Below, piece after piece: positions 49,309-61,356 of a stretch of DNA of 64,000 nucleotides. This DNA is from Leptodactylus fallax (taxonomy: Eukaryota > Chordata > Amphibia > Anura > Leptodactylidae). The stretch is taken from assembly GCA_947044405.1 (NCBI GenBank), contig CAMRHE010000012.1, positions 11,052,001-11,116,000 on the forward strand, in the 5' to 3' direction. The notes beneath the pieces are model-generated. The model was given only the letters and a program-made list of their open reading frames with translations. It was not told the origin of the DNA and did not search any database. Every line of letters starts with the position of its first letter. Positions within the stretch are counted from its first letter, which is position 1. The position numbers were made by a program, and so were the translations under genes.

Positions 49309-49619
49309 AAGGGGAATTCATCAAACTCTCTACATCATTTTTCTGGAATAGAGGGATAAATATTTAGGCTCACGTTTGGCACAAGGCCCTTTCTTACGCC
49401 ACAAGCCCCAGTCTGCGCCTCACTCAGCACATTGTACAAATGTGGACAGTGTGGAGATGCCTCAGCCCGACATATCTATTATAACTCACACCAGTTTTCT
49501 GGTGTGTTATAATGGAAACCTACGCCAGTTACAGGAACGTGAGGGTAATTTATAAAGAGACTGGAGTCTCTTCAGAAATCACCTGTTTCTGCGTCAGTCT
49601 TAATAAATCTGTCTCGTTG
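49309..49619. mobile_element. MITE with GGGGCA-like termini, copy 2
   Basis: The left end is GGGGAATTCATCAAACTCTC and the complement of the right end is ACGAGACAGATTTATTAAGA. The interior matches the copy at 36821-37152 in the opposite orientation. Confidence 0.6.
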
Positions 49620-50284
49620 TTCCTGAGAAAACTTAACCCAATACGGCTTTATGTATACCTAAGTACGCAGCAAGGTTAGAGTGAAGAGGGATAAAAGGAA
49701 CCAATTTGTAACACTACAACAGCTTTGTAAACCAGGAGGGTTTTACATACTCTGTTCCAATTCATATCTACACAAAGGAATTAATCCTCATTATGGTATA
49801 GTGGGTGGATACATGCAGATTGTTCCCTTCTGTCCTTGAAAGCTATGGAGGTCTTACTGTATGGCAAAACACTTAGAGCATTCTAAAATACTATAGCAAA
49901 AATATCCTTCTATTTGTTTCTGCAATTCACATGCAGTCTCCCTAGTGACAGACCAGAACAATTCCTATGTTTAATCTGACTTTGCAGCTCTTTATCCTTG
50001 CTAACATACTGAATTTATGTTGACTAGAAGTAAAAGAAAAGGGAGTATGAACGCAGAATCAGACTACACAGGGTTTGTTTGTAATTCGTAACCATGGAGA
50101 TAATATAGCTTTGCATAAAAGGTGTAGACAAAAATGGGTAAATAATAAGATTAATCAATAATATCTGCAAAATGATTTAATGTGTTTTTATAATATATGT
50201 ATTGGAGTAATATAGGCTTGGAGAATGCAGGCAAGCTGCATACATGTATGAACATATAGCCTTTAACATGCATCAGTTAATATA
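49620..50284. other. TRPC3 intron sequence
   Basis: No exon or repeat terminus was recognised. Confidence 0.4.
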
Positions 50285-50286
50285 TA

Positions 50287-51855
50287 CAGTGCCTTGCGAA
50301 AGTATTCGGCCCCCTTGAACTTTTCAACCTTTTGCCACATTTCAGGCTTCAAACATAAGGATATAAAATTTTAATTTTTTTGGTGAAGAATCAACAACAA
50401 GTGGGACACAATTGTGAAGTGGAATGAATTTTATTGGTTATTTTAAACTTTTGTAAAAAATAAAAAACTGAAAAGTGGGACGTGCAATATTATTCGGCCC
50501 CTTTACTTTCAGTGCAGCAAACTCACTCCAGAAGTTCAGTGAGGATCTCTGAATGATCCAATGTTGTCCTAAATGACTGATGATGATAAATATAATCCAC
50601 CTGTGTGTAATCAAGTCTCCGTATAAATGCACCTGCTCTGTGATAGTCTCAGGGTTCTGTTTAAAGCGCAGAGAGCATCATGAAGACCAAGGAACACACC
50701 AGGCAGGTCCGTGATACTGTTGTGGAGAAGTTTAAAGCTGGATTTGGATACAAAAAGATTTCCTAAACTTTAAGCATCCCAAGGAGCACTGTGCAAGCGA
50801 TCATATTGAAATGGAAGGAGTATCAGACCACTGCAAATCTACCAAGACCCGTCCCTCTAAACTTTCATCTCAAACAAGGAGAAGACTGATCAGAGATGCA
50901 GCCAAGACGCCCATGATCACTCTGGATGAACTGCAGAGATCTACAGCTGAGGTGGGAGAGTCTGTCCATAGGACAACAATCAGTCATAGACTGCACAAAT
51001 CTGGCCTTTATGGAAGAGTGGCAAGAAGAAAGCCATTTCTCAAAGATGTCCATAAAAAGTCTCGTTTAAAGTTTGCCACAAGCCACCTGGGAGACACACC
51101 AAACATGTGGAAGAAGGTGCTCTGGTCAGATGAAACCAAAATCAAACTTTTTGGCCAAAATGCAAAACGATATGTTTGACGTAAAAGCAACACAGCTCAT
51201 CACCCTGAACACACCATCCCCACTGTCAAACATGGTGGTGGCAGCATCATGGTTTGGGCCTGCTTTTCTTCAGCAGGGACAGGGAAGATGGTTAAAATTG
51301 ATGAGAAGATGGATGGAGCCAAATACAGGACCATTCTGGAAGAAGACCTGTTGGAGTCTGCAAAAGACCTGAGACTGGGACGAAGATTTATCTTTCAACA
51401 AGACATATCCAGGTGTTAGAATGGCCAAGTCAAAGTCTAGACCTGAATCCAATCGAGAATCTGTGAAAAGAGCTGAAAACTGCTGTTCACAAACTCTCTC
51501 CATCCAACCTCACTGAGCTCGAGCTGTTTTCCAAGGAAGAATGGGCAAGAATTTCAGTCTCTCGATGTGCAAAACTGATAGAGACATACCCCAAGCTACT
51601 TGCAGCTGTAATCTCAGCAAAAGGTGGTGCTACAAAGTATTAACTTAAGGGGGCCAAATAATTTGGCACGCCCCACTTTTCAGTTTTTTATTTTTTACAA
51701 ATATCCAATAAATTTCGTTCCACTTCACGATTGTGTCCCACTTGTTGTTGATCCTTCACCAAAAAAATTAAAATTTTATATCCTTATGTTTGAAGCCTAA
51801 AATGTGGCAAAAGGTTGAAAACATCAAGGGGGCCGAATACTTTAGCAAGGCACTG
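50287..51855 (+). mobile_element. Tc1-like transposon, full length, inactive (Tc1-F)
   Basis: The ends are CAGTGCCTTGCGAAAGTATT and the complement of CAGTGCCTTGCTAAAGTATT, with TA at 50285-50286 and 51856-51857. The inverted repeats are long, about 200 bp (TTGCCACATTT and CAACAACAAGTGGGACACAAT occur in both). Length is 1,569 bp. Confidence 0.92.
50680..51643 (+). pseudogene. Tc1-F transposase, decayed
   Basis: From MKTKEHTRQVRDTVVEKFKA at 50680 the gene meets a TAA after YKKIS. Frame changes lead to 50811-51179 with TTISHRLHKSGLYGRVARRK and VLWSDETKIKLFG (first Asp), then a TGA. Further on HGGGSIMVWACFS is legible. About 55 bases are missing right after FQQD, which removes the DPKHTAK block, and the next piece ([17 protein letters not shown]) carries the Glu with an adjacent stop. 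The C-terminus SAKGGATKY is intact. It is clearly inactive and more decayed than Tc1-E. Confidence 0.85.
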
Positions 51856-52526
51856 TATATGAAGGACTTCACACTTACAGAAGACATGATTTCCTGCTTT
51901 GTTAATAAGCCAGGAGCTTTACATGCTTGTGATAATCATTTTAGTGTAATGTTTTATCATCATTTATTATATTTGATCTAAATGGGAGGTTAATTAAGGA
52001 GAAGAGAGTGGCATTCACACTGTACTTTTCATGAAAACCCACTTGACCTCCTACACTTGATTGTTTCAGACAGAGTTGTTGGAGTCTGGTTATTGGCAGA
52101 GCAGAGAATTATTAGGCGTAAGCTGAGTCAGGGCATCTGGTTGTTGCAAAGCTCTAAGAAATATTAAAGTGTGGTTCCACTTTTGACTCATGTCTGTTTA
52201 ATTAGCAAATGTTATATCTTTGTAATACATTTTTTATTAATTTCTTGTGTCTTTTTCACCTATTTTTCAGTTCACTGTATTCATGTTATTTAGCTGTCCT
52301 AAATACTATATTCCCACTAACCAAAAGCTGTGACTGTAACATGCACCTGTGTGTCCATCTCATGACTATAGACAGTGCTTCACATGACTTGACATGGACT
52401 GATTTTTATGCACTGGAAGTAAACAAATAATGACAGCAAGCAGAGATCTAGAAAACCACGAGAAATTGATACAGAAAGTATATTAGAAAACTTTCTGCTT
52501 TTTCTTTATGCAAACAATAACATTTA

Positions 52527-53679
<1,153 letters not shown>

Positions 53680-53708
53680 TATCTATTGAAACTGGACAAC
53701 CCCTTTAA

Positions 53709-55268
53709 ATTAAGAATTAGGTAATAAATATATATTACAAAGCTACTAGAGTCTAAGAATACTGGCCAATATTTGACAAAGTTGAATTTTAATCAAGCAT
53801 CATTCAGTGTTTTACTTGAATCCAAAATATTGCAGATTTCAGTTGTAAGTAAGATAAAAGAGAATTGTTTTTCACTTTTTGCATTAACTCACAAAAGACA
53901 AATGTTTGCATGCACCTGACTAGAGAAGATATAGATCCACTGGGTTGCCATAGATTTGGCTTTGGTGTAACCCAAGGGGTCAAGTTGGTATTTACTCTTT
54001 AACCCTTTTACAGGGATCTGGGACATTCTCACTTCCACCCAAAGTAGTCCCTATGAGCAACAGCAAATGATAGCCTGGCATCATCAGAAAGGAAATGTAG
54101 TCAGAGGTCAAGGCTGGCTGCGTCTGTGCACAACAATAAACAAGTCAAGATTAGGGCTAGCAGTGTTCTTGAAAAAGATTGGTCTATATCCAGTTGGTCA
54201 CAATGGGCAACAAACAGATAGACAGGGTGTGTCTGATACCACATGGACCTTATTTCCAGGAGATATCCAGGAGAGCAGGGGAGGTTAGGGAGACAACAGG
54301 CACATAACAGGCACCATTTAGCAAAGTGAGTAGATGCATATTTTTAGATTCACAAATAAAATGCATTTGAGAGATACTATAGTTAAATACCTAAGTTTCT
54401 TTTCTATCAAATCGGCCATTTATATTTTATTATAAATATATTATATTTATAATTTCTCAATAGAAATATTTGCTACATCATTTATGGTTCAATTTACTAC
54501 TGTGTTTGTAATGGTTTAGACTTCTGCCACCCTGCCAAGTCTGTACTGGTAAATGGATTGTAGAAGTCCAGGCATTGGCTGCATTCTCCTGGAAAGATAA
54601 ATCTTGTGTAGGTGGTTGGTTTATATTTTGTTTTTCAACATAAAAAAGGTTAATTTTTAGCACACAGAAATTCAGAGCAAATAGTATGAGCATAAGCAAA
54701 ATAATATCATAAAATTATATACACTATAGTGACTAAATATACATGCCATTGAAAAGCTTCATATATCGCATTTTTCATAGATCAATCAAAATCAGAAATG
54801 GTTAAATTATTATTTAATAATGAAGTGCATCAGAGTAGAAAATTATGAACACTGTTCAAGAAGCATACGGGAGAGAAGCTGTCAGATGAATAGGATCAGG
54901 GTCAATATAGTTACATTCAGCACTGACAGTTTACATAGTAGCTGTCACAAGTCAGGAGAAAGCAGTAGTCTGAGACTTTCCCTATAGACTTTGTTGGTGC
55001 CTTTTGCTAGATGTCAGCAGTCATTTAGTGAATGGACCAAGAGTTGGCAAGAGAACTGCTTTAACCGTTATCTTCACTTGGCAGATCCATTCGACCCCAG
55101 CCTAACTGCCTTATTACATTCTGTGGCTCTTGCAGAAATGTTTTTGCCCTCAAGGAGCATTTTCTAGCAAGAAAAACTATTATATAGAAATCATTAACTT
55201 TACTGTACTTCTCTTTCGAGTGCTAAACACTACAGTTCTATTCAGTTGTCTTTGTTCTATCAATGTCT
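53709..55268. other. Intron or intergenic sequence
   Basis: No exon, gene or repeat terminus was recognised. Confidence 0.4.
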
Positions 55269-55721
55269 TTAAAGGGATTGTCCAGAAACATCAAAAAAAA
55301 GTTCTTGTTATAGAAATATAAATTAGTAATTAATAATAATTAAAAATGACTAATGTGGTGTTATTCTGAAAACGGCAATGATGACCTGAATTCATTTTCT
55401 GCCCCTCCTTGTATGTTGGGGACATGAGGAAAGGGCTGCCTTCTGGCTCAGTTTAATAGCTAAGACCCTTCTCTATCACAGCTGATGATTAGACAGAGAG
55501 GTCTGGATTACCTATAAATTGAGCCAGACAGCCAGATCACCAACACAGGAAAGGGGAGGGAGTTTCCAGTAAGTGAAAGCTATACTTCTAGGGCTATCAG
55601 ACCAGCATTGAAATTGGGACATTGGTGCAGTTTTCACTATTAAACTATATTATTAAGTTTTAATAATTTATATTTTTATAACAACCAATTAACACTTTAT
55701 GTCCCTGGATAACACTTTTAA
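55269..55721. mobile_element. T2-like MITE, copy 5
   Basis: TTAA bounds both ends. The termini are TTAAAGGGATTGTCCAGAAA and the complement of TTAAAAGTGTTATCCAGGGA. Both arms continue with ATAAAT/TAATTA-rich sequence (TTGTTATA in each). Confidence 0.65.
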
Positions 55722-55867
55722 CACTGGAAACAACAAATATAGTCACCATTAGATCTGTTGTAAGACCTGTTACTTAAATGTCCAGTCTCCTGAAAGCCAT
55801 ATCTTCCTACTTATGTTCTTGAACAAGAGTGTGTCCGCATCTACTATTTTCTTCCCAGTGCTCCCAT

Positions 55868-56050
55868 AGAATAGGGGGTCAAGGTTCCAGGAGGAAAGCT
55901 GAAGATGCGCACAGGCTGTATGCTAGAGGAGGTCCCGCCTGGAACCTTGACCCCTATCCTATGTTTCCAGTGGGAAGAAAATAGAAAATGCGCACAGGCT
56001 GTGTACAAGAGGAGGTCCCGCCCACCCCATCACAAAAGGAGGTCCCGCCC
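55868..56050. repeat. Local inverted and direct repeats
   Basis: GGGGTCAAGGTTCCAGG (55875-55892) is inverted at 55938-55956. ATGCGCACAGGCTGT..GAGGAGGTCCCGCC is directly repeated (about 55904-55939 and 55987-56021), with a third partial copy at about 56036. Confidence 0.75.
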
Positions 56051-56199
56051 ACCTCACTACAATATAACTGTACAGAACAACAGAATATTGAATATGTGGG
56101 GGACCCTACCCTACCTATGTGGGGGGCTATTATCTTTTACCTGTGAGGGGTACTATTACATGTGGGGTGGCCTGCAACCCAAATCCTGCCCCTATCCCT

Positions 56200-56262
56200 G
56201 CCCCTAACAATTGTCTTCATTGAAACTGGTCCTTGGTGCAAAAAAGGTTGGGGACCGCTGCT
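56200..56262. mobile_element. hAT-like element terminus
   Basis: GGTTGGGGACCGCTG at the right end is the complement of CAGCGGTCCCCAACC, the terminus of a common vertebrate hAT-like element, preceded by the typical GAAACTGGTCCTTGGTGC block. The repeats at 55868-56050 may belong to the same element. Confidence 0.6.
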
Positions 56263-58360
56263 TTATAGGCCTACCACAGCCCTGAGGAATGCCGAAGGGT
56301 TTGGTAGACATATTTGCCATTGTAACTTCAGCTACTACTACTCCAAACTGCTTCACCTTCCTCTCAACATTCTGCTGCACATTATTTGGGATAATGGAGT
56401 AAAGGAGATCAGATAAAATGACATTTTCAGCTTTTACCTAACTTTAAAATTGATTTCTGAACAGCAGTTTTAACACCTGATACCAACAACAAGAAAAAAG
56501 CAGGACAATAAAACACTCAAAAATAAATTATATAATTTTATTATGTTACCACACAAACACCACAAACATGATTAAAACACCTAAAAACAATTAATAAATA
56601 AGACTTATCATATGATAAAGATGAGTTTAATGTTTTTGTCTGTATTATACAGTATACACAGTTTCTATGTACCAAAATATGTCAATAATTCATTGACTCC
56701 ATAAAATAAATACAAATAATTTACTAAAGCGTCATGATGGTCAATAGTAAGTAAGAAGAAGAAATGAAACAAGCTTGAGTTAAACCCAGATATACCATTC
56801 CCAAAAGAAGCCAATATCCGAAAACTCACGTTCAACAGCAGGAGAGACTCTGTTGTGAGAGATTTGTGAACAGCGGTTTTAACAACTGATGTGTTCTAAA
56901 ATAGCATACAATTTTCTTGCTATTTTAGATGATGTGTTATTGTCCTATTTTGTACATTTGTTCTTGTTTTATATAAACATAAACAATTGCATGTCTCATC
57001 ATGATGGGTGGTGGTAAAAAAAAGTCAGCAAATATTTCCATGAGGCCATTACCTGCCAGTACTATAGGAAATATTTATATTGCAGTTATACACTTAAGAG
57101 AATCTAGATACAGTATCTTTTGCAATGCATGCCTGCCAGTTTGAAGTAGCAGATGGAAATTGAGGAAACTGGCAGATTGTGTTTGGCTGTAAGCAAGGGA
57201 TGGGTAAGATGAACAGGTTAATGATGTTCACGACTGGAAGAAACACAACACCAGATGTGTTGAATGTAGAAAAAACAAAGGATGCTGGAACAGAGGGAGA
57301 ATGATGTGGCTGGGAGTCAGAATTGTGTTTGATTGACACAGAGATCTAGCTAAGCTCACAGTGTACAGTATGTACAGGAATATTGTGAATTCATGATATA
57401 CAAAAGTACACAGCATGGTACTCCTGCAGGCTGAATCATGCTAAAACTGCATATCATTAAAGCATCTGATTGCCTCTGCTAAGAGCTCCAGCCGACTAGC
57501 ATTTCAATAGGTTAGCATAAATCAAGATAATTTTAGTTACACAATCTCACCTGGAGTCAGATGCATAGCAGTCACATTGTATAATGAAACATTTCTTTCC
57601 ACGTACAGTACCTAATCATAGAAGCTTGCTGTTACTTTTAGAATTCCAAAAATCTTTTAACCTGATTAGGTGTGGGCAAGTATTCACTTAAAAAACTGGA
57701 TAAATAAAGAAATGTGTTCTTCATGTGATGAGTTTTGAGAAACTGAACTAACAGACATGATATAAGAAGTGATTTTGTGACAGCGTCCGATGACAACACA
57801 TAAGCCAGATTTACTGTTCTAGACAGAAGAGACCTTACTTATATGACTTATTGCAGGACAGTATGGTCATAATAGCATTTCTCTTGGGTAGGTTGGGATG
57901 TTTGGAGGTTCAAGATGTTTAAGATGCTTTTCATTTTAAAGCACACAAAATGGGCTTATATAGAACCTGTTAGCTATTTTGGGACCACTAAACCACTACC
58001 AGGCTGTGACGCAACTGCGGTTTAGGGTCCTAAACTGTGTGTTTGATAACCATTAGCAAATTAATTTACATCCTGCTCAGGCGATAAATCCGGTAGACTG
58101 CTTCATCACATCGGCACATACTCATTGCTCCCAATAAAACCAAGGTCATTAAATCTCAATTTGTTGGGTGTATGTAAAGTGACTGGATGCTGCTTATCAA
58201 ACACTATACACATGTGCATATGTGGTGAAGTGGACTTTTGATCTCATGTACCAGTAAGATATATCTTCATGGGAAGTTGTCATATACACAGGTTTAGGAC
58301 TCTCAATCACACTTGCATAATGACATTCTACCAGCTAAGTGGCCCCAATCCAATATCGCC
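56263..58360. other. Unassigned AT-rich sequence
   Basis: No exon, gene or repeat terminus was recognised in about 2.1 kb. Confidence 0.4.
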
Positions 58361-58685
58361 TTAAAGGGGTTGTCCAGTTTCAGCAGATAAATGCTATTGT
58401 TTGTATAATGAAAAGTTAAACAATTTTCCAGTATACTTTTTGTATAAATTCCTCATGGTTTTCTAGATCTGTCTAAGATCATGTGATGTACACGCAGGTG
58501 CACAGCTCGTCACAAGAGAGATGTCTGATTACTGCGCAGTGACTGCAATGAGCTGTGCACGTGTGTGCCCATCACATGACCATGGACTGATTTCACTATG
58601 TAACACAAATTTTGTTCCCAGCTTTTAAATGTTATATTCCAATTGCTTATGTCTAAAACAAATTAAAAATTGCTTACATTCATCA

Positions 58686-58707
58686 TAAACTTCGCTTTTG
58701 TGACCAC
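58686..58707. repeat. Terminal inverted repeat, left
   Basis: TAAACTTCGCTTTTGTGACC plus two bases; inverse counterpart at 61179-61200. Confidence 0.7.
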
Positions 58708-58825
58708 GGCAACGAAAATTATGCATTTTTACTATAGAAACGGACGATTTTGCATCTTCTCATTTATACAGTCAGACTAAGAACACTATATGCATTGCAG
58801 ACTTACACAGATTACCAAAAACTGT

Positions 58826-60303
58826 TCAGAAGTGTGCGGTTTTCCGAGATTTACGACTATACTGCAAATCAGTTTCACGAATCAATCCCCAAATATAGTC
58901 GCCCATCATGTTTTCGTTATATTGTCCTTGGTAACGGCGTTCAAAGTTCATAATGTCCTGGTGAAAGCGCTCGCCTTGCTCCTCTGAATAAGCTCCCATG
59001 TTATCTTTGAACTTATCAAGATGAGCATCAAGGATATGGATTTTGAGTGACATCCTGCAGCCCATTGCAGCATAGTTCTTTATCAGAGTCTGAACCAGTT
59101 GTACATAGTTTTCATCTTTATGATTGTCTAGGAAGCCGCGAACCACTGCGACAAAACTGTTCCAAGCTGCTCTCTCCTTCCTATTCAGCTTCTTGGGAAA
59201 TTCACTGCACTCTATGATCTTCTTGATTTGTGGTCTGACAAAGACACCAGCTTTGATCTTTGCTTCAGACAGCTTAGGTAAAAGATCTTGGAGGTAATTG
59301 AAAGCTCTCGACTCCTTATCTAGAGCCCTGACAAATTGTTTTATGAGCCCCAACTTGATGTGCAGTGGTGGCATCAGCACCTTGCGTGGGACCACCAGTG
59401 GCTCCCACTTTACATTGTTCTTCCCCACAGTGAACTCTGTCCGCTGAGGCCAGTCCCGCCTGTGGTAGGGCGCTTCAGTATCCCGGCTGTCCCAAAGGCA
59501 AATAAAGCAAGGATACTTAGTAAAACCACCTTGGAGGCCCATCAGGAATGACACCATTTTGAAATCTCCGATAACTTCCCAGCCGTACTCATCATACTTC
59601 AAGGCACCTAGCAACATCTTGACACTGGTGTATTCCTCTTTCAGGTGCACCGAGTGAGCTACAGGAAGAGACGGATACTTGTTCCCATTGTGAAGCAGCA
59701 CGGCTTTGAGACTCTTGCATGAGCTGTCTATGAAGAGGCGCCACTCATTCGGGTTACAGGTGATACCTATAGCCTCGAATAGACCGGCCACATTGTTGCA
59801 GAAGCACAGTCCATTTTGATGACTGAAGAAGATGGAAAAAACTTGGTGACGCTTCCTCTGATCTGTGACTTGGATGCTTTCATTTAATAAGTTCCATTGC
59901 TTGAGCCTTGATGTCAGAAGCTCAGCGTTGGACTTGGTGAGACCAAGGTCTCTGATCAGATCGTTGAGGTCTTTTTGGTTAGGGTAATATGGCTTCCGCT
60001 CCTCATCTGCATATGAAGAGAAATCGTGATCTTCAACGTCTTCCTCGATGTCTGACCTGCTGCTTTCTTTTGAAGGTGGTGTAGCTCTGTCTGGAGGTGT
60101 TGGTATAGGAAGTTCAGGGCAGTGTGGTACTGGGGCAATAGATGACGGAATGTCAGGATACGTTACAGGCGGTGCATTTTTGCCAGTGCGACGTTAGGAA
60201 GGGTCCACCATGCAGAAGTAGCAATTTGTTGAGTGATCAGTCGGTTCACGCCAAATTCTTGGGATAGCAAAATGCATGGCTCTCTTCTCTCCCCTGTACC
60301 AAC
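58826..60303 (-). pseudogene. Exon 2 of uncharacterised transposase-like gene (one stop)
   Basis: The acceptor is CTTATAG before 60303. The exon completes a split Gly codon and encodes about 491 residues to a TGA. It starts WYRGEKRAMHFAIPRIWREP, then a CYFC pair, and an in-frame TAA at 60194-60196 (residue 106). Past the stop the frame stays open to the end: an acidic linker (SDIEEDVEDHDF), NLLNESIQ, then EWRLFIDSSCKSLKAVLLHN (Asp about 262), VIGDFKMVSFLMG (Asp about 316), a CFIC pair (335/338), PLHIKLGLIKQFV, CRMSLKIHILDAHLD and YSEEQGERFHQDI (Glu about 510). I recognise this as a multicopy family in fish, corals and arthropods with no assigned function. A D/D/E RNase H-type transposase with a Cys insertion is my inference. 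Confidence 0.8.
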
Positions 60304-60432
60304 CTATAAGCAAACAAAATAATATTTGGATTGAGAATTTGATTTAGGCCTATTTCACACTAATGACTAGTGATATTTACAATATTAACACAGTTAATCT
60401 GCTATTTAAGAGAGTAGCATTTATCCACTTAC
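60304..60432 (-). other. Intron of transposase-like gene
   Basis: A 129-bp intron with a perfect donor (AAG|GTAAGT on the - strand at 60433/60432) and acceptor TTGCTTATAG. Removing it keeps the frame and joins residues that are adjacent in homologues (TLEG-W). Confidence 0.85.
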
Positions 60433-60640
60433 CTTCAAGAGTTTTCTTGCAGTGCTCACATGTGAAATGAGGAGCCCATGGTTTGTCTTGGTCACCAACA
60501 GGCATGCCAAAGTATGCTTTGTAGGCCTCACACATCTTAGCAGATGCTTCCACAGAGTACTTTTTCGCTCTTGTCTTTATAAACTGGCCACATACATAGC
60601 AAAATGCGTCTGCTGGATGTATGCAACCTCTTAATGCCAT
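60433..60640 (-). CDS. Exon 1 of uncharacterised transposase-like gene (zinc-binding N-terminus)
   Basis: The exon opens at an ATG at 60640 (MALRGCIHPADAFCYVCGQF) and encodes 69 codons plus one base before a consensus donor. It carries two Cys-x2-Cys pairs, FCYVC and FTCEHC, separated by about 45 residues. The second follows GDQDKPWAPH. This layout resembles the insect ZAD-type double Cys pair and probably binds zinc and DNA. The upstream sequence has a TATA box and heat-shock elements. The first exon itself is undamaged; the gene's only visible lesion is in exon 2. Confidence 0.8.
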
Positions 60641-61003
60641 CTAAATTGACTAAGTTGCTGTGAATTGTAAGGAAAAAGGATGTATCTCCAAACTTGATAA
60701 AAATGGTCTTAAAGTATTAAGTATTAAAGTTCAAGAGTGTACTCAGGATTCAGCAGAGCAAGATTGATCACCCGGTACCAGAGTAACACACAATATATAC
60801 ATTTATATTCCTAAGCTCCTCCTGTAATGGGTGTGGGGTGAAGTGTGAATACTGTCGTTATCAGAATCTGAATAGATATTGAATTCACACCTGTCTGTCT
60901 AGGTCAATTCCCCTTTGTCTGTGATGGCCATTGCCCACTTACTATGCAATCCCAATCAATTAGATCCTGTCTCTCCGTCTCTCAGGAAGGGCTATAGTGG
61001 CCC

Positions 61004-61009
61004 TATATA
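61004..61009 (-). promoter_or_regulatory. Candidate TATA box of transposase-like gene
   Basis: TTATATAGGG on the - strand lies about 41 bp downstream of the heat-shock-element array and 365 bp before the ATG. Transcription would start near 60975. A second candidate, TATAAAT at about 60801-60807, is closer to the ATG. Confidence 0.5.
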
Positions 61010-61049
61010 ACTGTAGTTATACAGCTACCTACAATTCTGTACAGTCCCA

Positions 61050-61116
61050 GAAAGTTCTAGATAATTCTGGGCAGTTCTAGAAACTTCTTGATAGTTCTCA
61101 CAATTCCAGAAGCTTC
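61050..61116 (-). promoter_or_regulatory. Heat-shock-element array
   Basis: GAA and TTC units alternate at 5-bp pitch: GAA 61050, TTC 61055, (GAT 61060), TTC 61065, TTC 61075, GAA 61080, TTC 61085, (GAT 61090), TTC 61095. A separate perfect trimer follows: TTC 61104, GAA 61109, TTC 61114. Three inverted units are enough for heat-shock-factor trimer binding in known promoters. The array lies directly upstream of a TATA box on the gene's own side. Confidence 0.75.
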
Positions 61117-61178
61117 TTAAGTATCTTGAAATATTGCGAATATCCTTAAAAATATATCAATTTCAAAATATCATTGTG

Positions 61179-61200
61179 CTGACCACAAAAGCAAAGTTTA
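61179..61200. repeat. Terminal inverted repeat, right
   Basis: The complement reads TAAACTTTGCTTTTGTGGTC plus two bases, matching the left end at about 18 of 22 positions. Confidence 0.7.
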
Positions 61201-61356
61201 CAGGGAATAATAACTTTTTTCTAAAAGTAGTAAAAATAGAATGACAGCAAGCAGAGATGTAGAAAAGCATGAGAAATTGATACAGAAAGTATATTGGAAA
61301 ACCTTTTATTATACAAACAATATAATTTATTTGCTGAAACTGGACAATCTCTTTAA

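Larger units (their letters stand above)
58686..61200 (-). mobile_element. Undescribed DNA transposon with two-exon gene and heat-shock promoter
   Basis: The left end TAAACTTCGCTTTTGTGACC (from 58686) and the complement of the right end TAAACTTTGCTTTTGTGGTC (ending 61200) are inverted repeats of about 22 bp with about 18 matches; weaker similarity continues inward. The unit is 2,515 bp. In - orientation it holds a heat-shock-element array, a TATA box, a two-exon gene and a short 3' region. It lies inside a T2-like MITE, which supports real mobility. The target duplication cannot be fixed: TA or CA would both fit. Confidence 0.7.
58361..61356. mobile_element. T2-like MITE, copy 7, split by a 2.5-kb transposon
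   Basis: The left end TTAAAGGGGTTGTCCAGTTT and the complement of the right end TTAAAGAGATTGTCCAGTTT match and are bounded by TTAA. The right part (61240-61356) matches the MITE at 52164-53708. The two halves (58361-58685 and 61201-61356) are separated by the two-exon transposon, so the MITE is the older element. Confidence 0.75.
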
